From the NCBI RefSeq assembly GCF_014199985.1, contig NZ_JACHOS010000004.1, forward strand, positions 124,001 to 188,000: a stretch of DNA of 64,000 bases, given 5' to 3'. This DNA comes from Methylorubrum rhodesianum (GTDB taxonomy: Bacteria; Pseudomonadota; Alphaproteobacteria; Rhizobiales; Beijerinckiaceae). Below are positions 63,606 to 64,000 of this stretch, in pieces. Numbering within the stretch: position 1 is the first letter of the stretch; each line of letters opens with the position of its first letter. The notes beneath the pieces are model-generated. The model was not told the origin of the DNA. It ran no database searches and was given only the letters and a program-made list of their open reading frames with translations. A program made the position numbers and the translations under genes.

Positions 63606-64000
63606 GCCCGCGCTCCTTCCGATAGGGTCCCTTCCGTGGCGGCGACCACGCGCAGCGGCACCGCTCTCTCGGGTGGCGGGCGCTCCTTGCCGTCGCCCCT
63701 CGGCAGCCAGGCGCTCGCGGCCGCGGTCGGGCGCTTCAGGGCGGACAGGACCTCATGCTTGGGCCCGAAGGCGCGGACCCGGCCCTCCGCCATGAACAGC
63801 AACCGGTTGACCGCCGCGAGGGCGCTCGGACGGTGGGCGACGATGACCACGGTCCCGCCGCGGGCACGCACGTCCCGGATCGCGCGGTTCAGGGCGTCCT
63901 CACCCTCCGCGTCGAGGTTGGAGTTCGGCTCGTCGAGGACGACGAGGAACGGCGCGCCGTAGAGGGCGCGCGCCAGCGCGATGCGCTGGCGCTGGCCTCC
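63602..64000 (-). CDS. Type I secretion ABC transporter ATPase, C-terminal part
   Basis: The frame runs off the right edge. Visible are the ABC signature region GGQRQRIALARAL, Walker B LVVLDEPNSNLD, and the H-loop VIVAHRPSAL, then a C-terminal tail of about 60 residues. This is the PrtD/HlyB-type export ATPase that works with the HlyD-type adaptor below. The substrate gene is not in the window. Confidence 0.9.
   Translation of the reverse strand, partial: GGQRQRIALARALYGAPFLVVLDEPNSNLDAEGEDALNRAIRDVRARGGTVVIVAHRPSALAAVNRLLFMAEGRVRAFGPKHEVLSALKRPTAAASAWLPRGDGKERPPPERAVPLRVVAATEGTLSEGARA

Overview
Very GC-rich DNA from an alphaproteobacterium. The gene families (BigR-type sulfur operon, NrsF anti-sigma factor, DUF6634-like and DUF6036-like proteins, complete Cus/Cop copper genes) fit the Rhizobiales, and Methylobacterium or a relative is my best guess. 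No rRNA, tRNA or replication origin was seen. Pseudogenes, a TnpB element, an inverted duplication and plasmid/ICE-type genes mark most of the window as accessory DNA (plasmid, ICE or island).

Layout. 1-1353: C-terminal part of an AddA/UvrD-type helicase-nuclease. 2131-5690: sulfide detoxification locus with a BigR/SqrR-type persulfide sensor, its operator, two YeeE/YedE halves, a TauE permease and a truncated persulfide-dioxygenase-like metallo-hydrolase. 5928-9546: a small protein, an acyltransferase 3 and a diguanylate cyclase. 9885-17089: XRE regulator and a mobile-element-type cluster of ParA-like/DUF6634 proteins, two tandem metallophosphoesterases (the second has lost its metal ligands), a AAA+ ATPase and a PolB-like exonuclease.

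17369-21278: a translationally coupled three-gene operon of SIR2-like NADase, small middle protein and Rad50-like ABC ATPase with a CPLC zinc hook. I read this as an ABC-three-component (ABC-3C) conflict/defence system. A dead uracil-DNA-glycosylase gene follows.

22349-49737: copper and envelope-stress island. The minus-strand part carries His-rich protein, Met-rich lipoprotein, CusC-like factor, CopA oxidase, CusF, a DUF305-CusF fusion and cytochrome c. The plus-strand part carries FixH-like protein, CusB, CusA and a DUF411 protein. An ECF sigma/NrsF pair, several small periplasmic proteins and a TnpB element lie among them. The His-rich/lipoprotein pair is duplicated in inverted orientation about 18 kb apart. 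GC-rich palindromes resembling CsoR-type operators precede three small genes. An HNH nuclease with six 41-residue DnaJ-like zinc repeats (44312-45871) sits inside the island.

49847-54722: copper P-type ATPase, a nucleotidyltransferase-like protein with a changed DxD, and an orphan ABC-exporter membrane domain. 54839-62173: a seven-gene complex I operon holding only the membrane subunits A-H-J-K-L-M-N. NuoA and NuoH have lost their quinone-site/docking motifs, NuoN has altered channel residues, and NuoJ carries a long His/Met-rich insert. It cannot be an NADH dehydrogenase by itself and is the most unusual object here, with the SIR2/ABC-3C operon second. 62292-64000: type I secretion adaptor and the end of its ABC ATPase.
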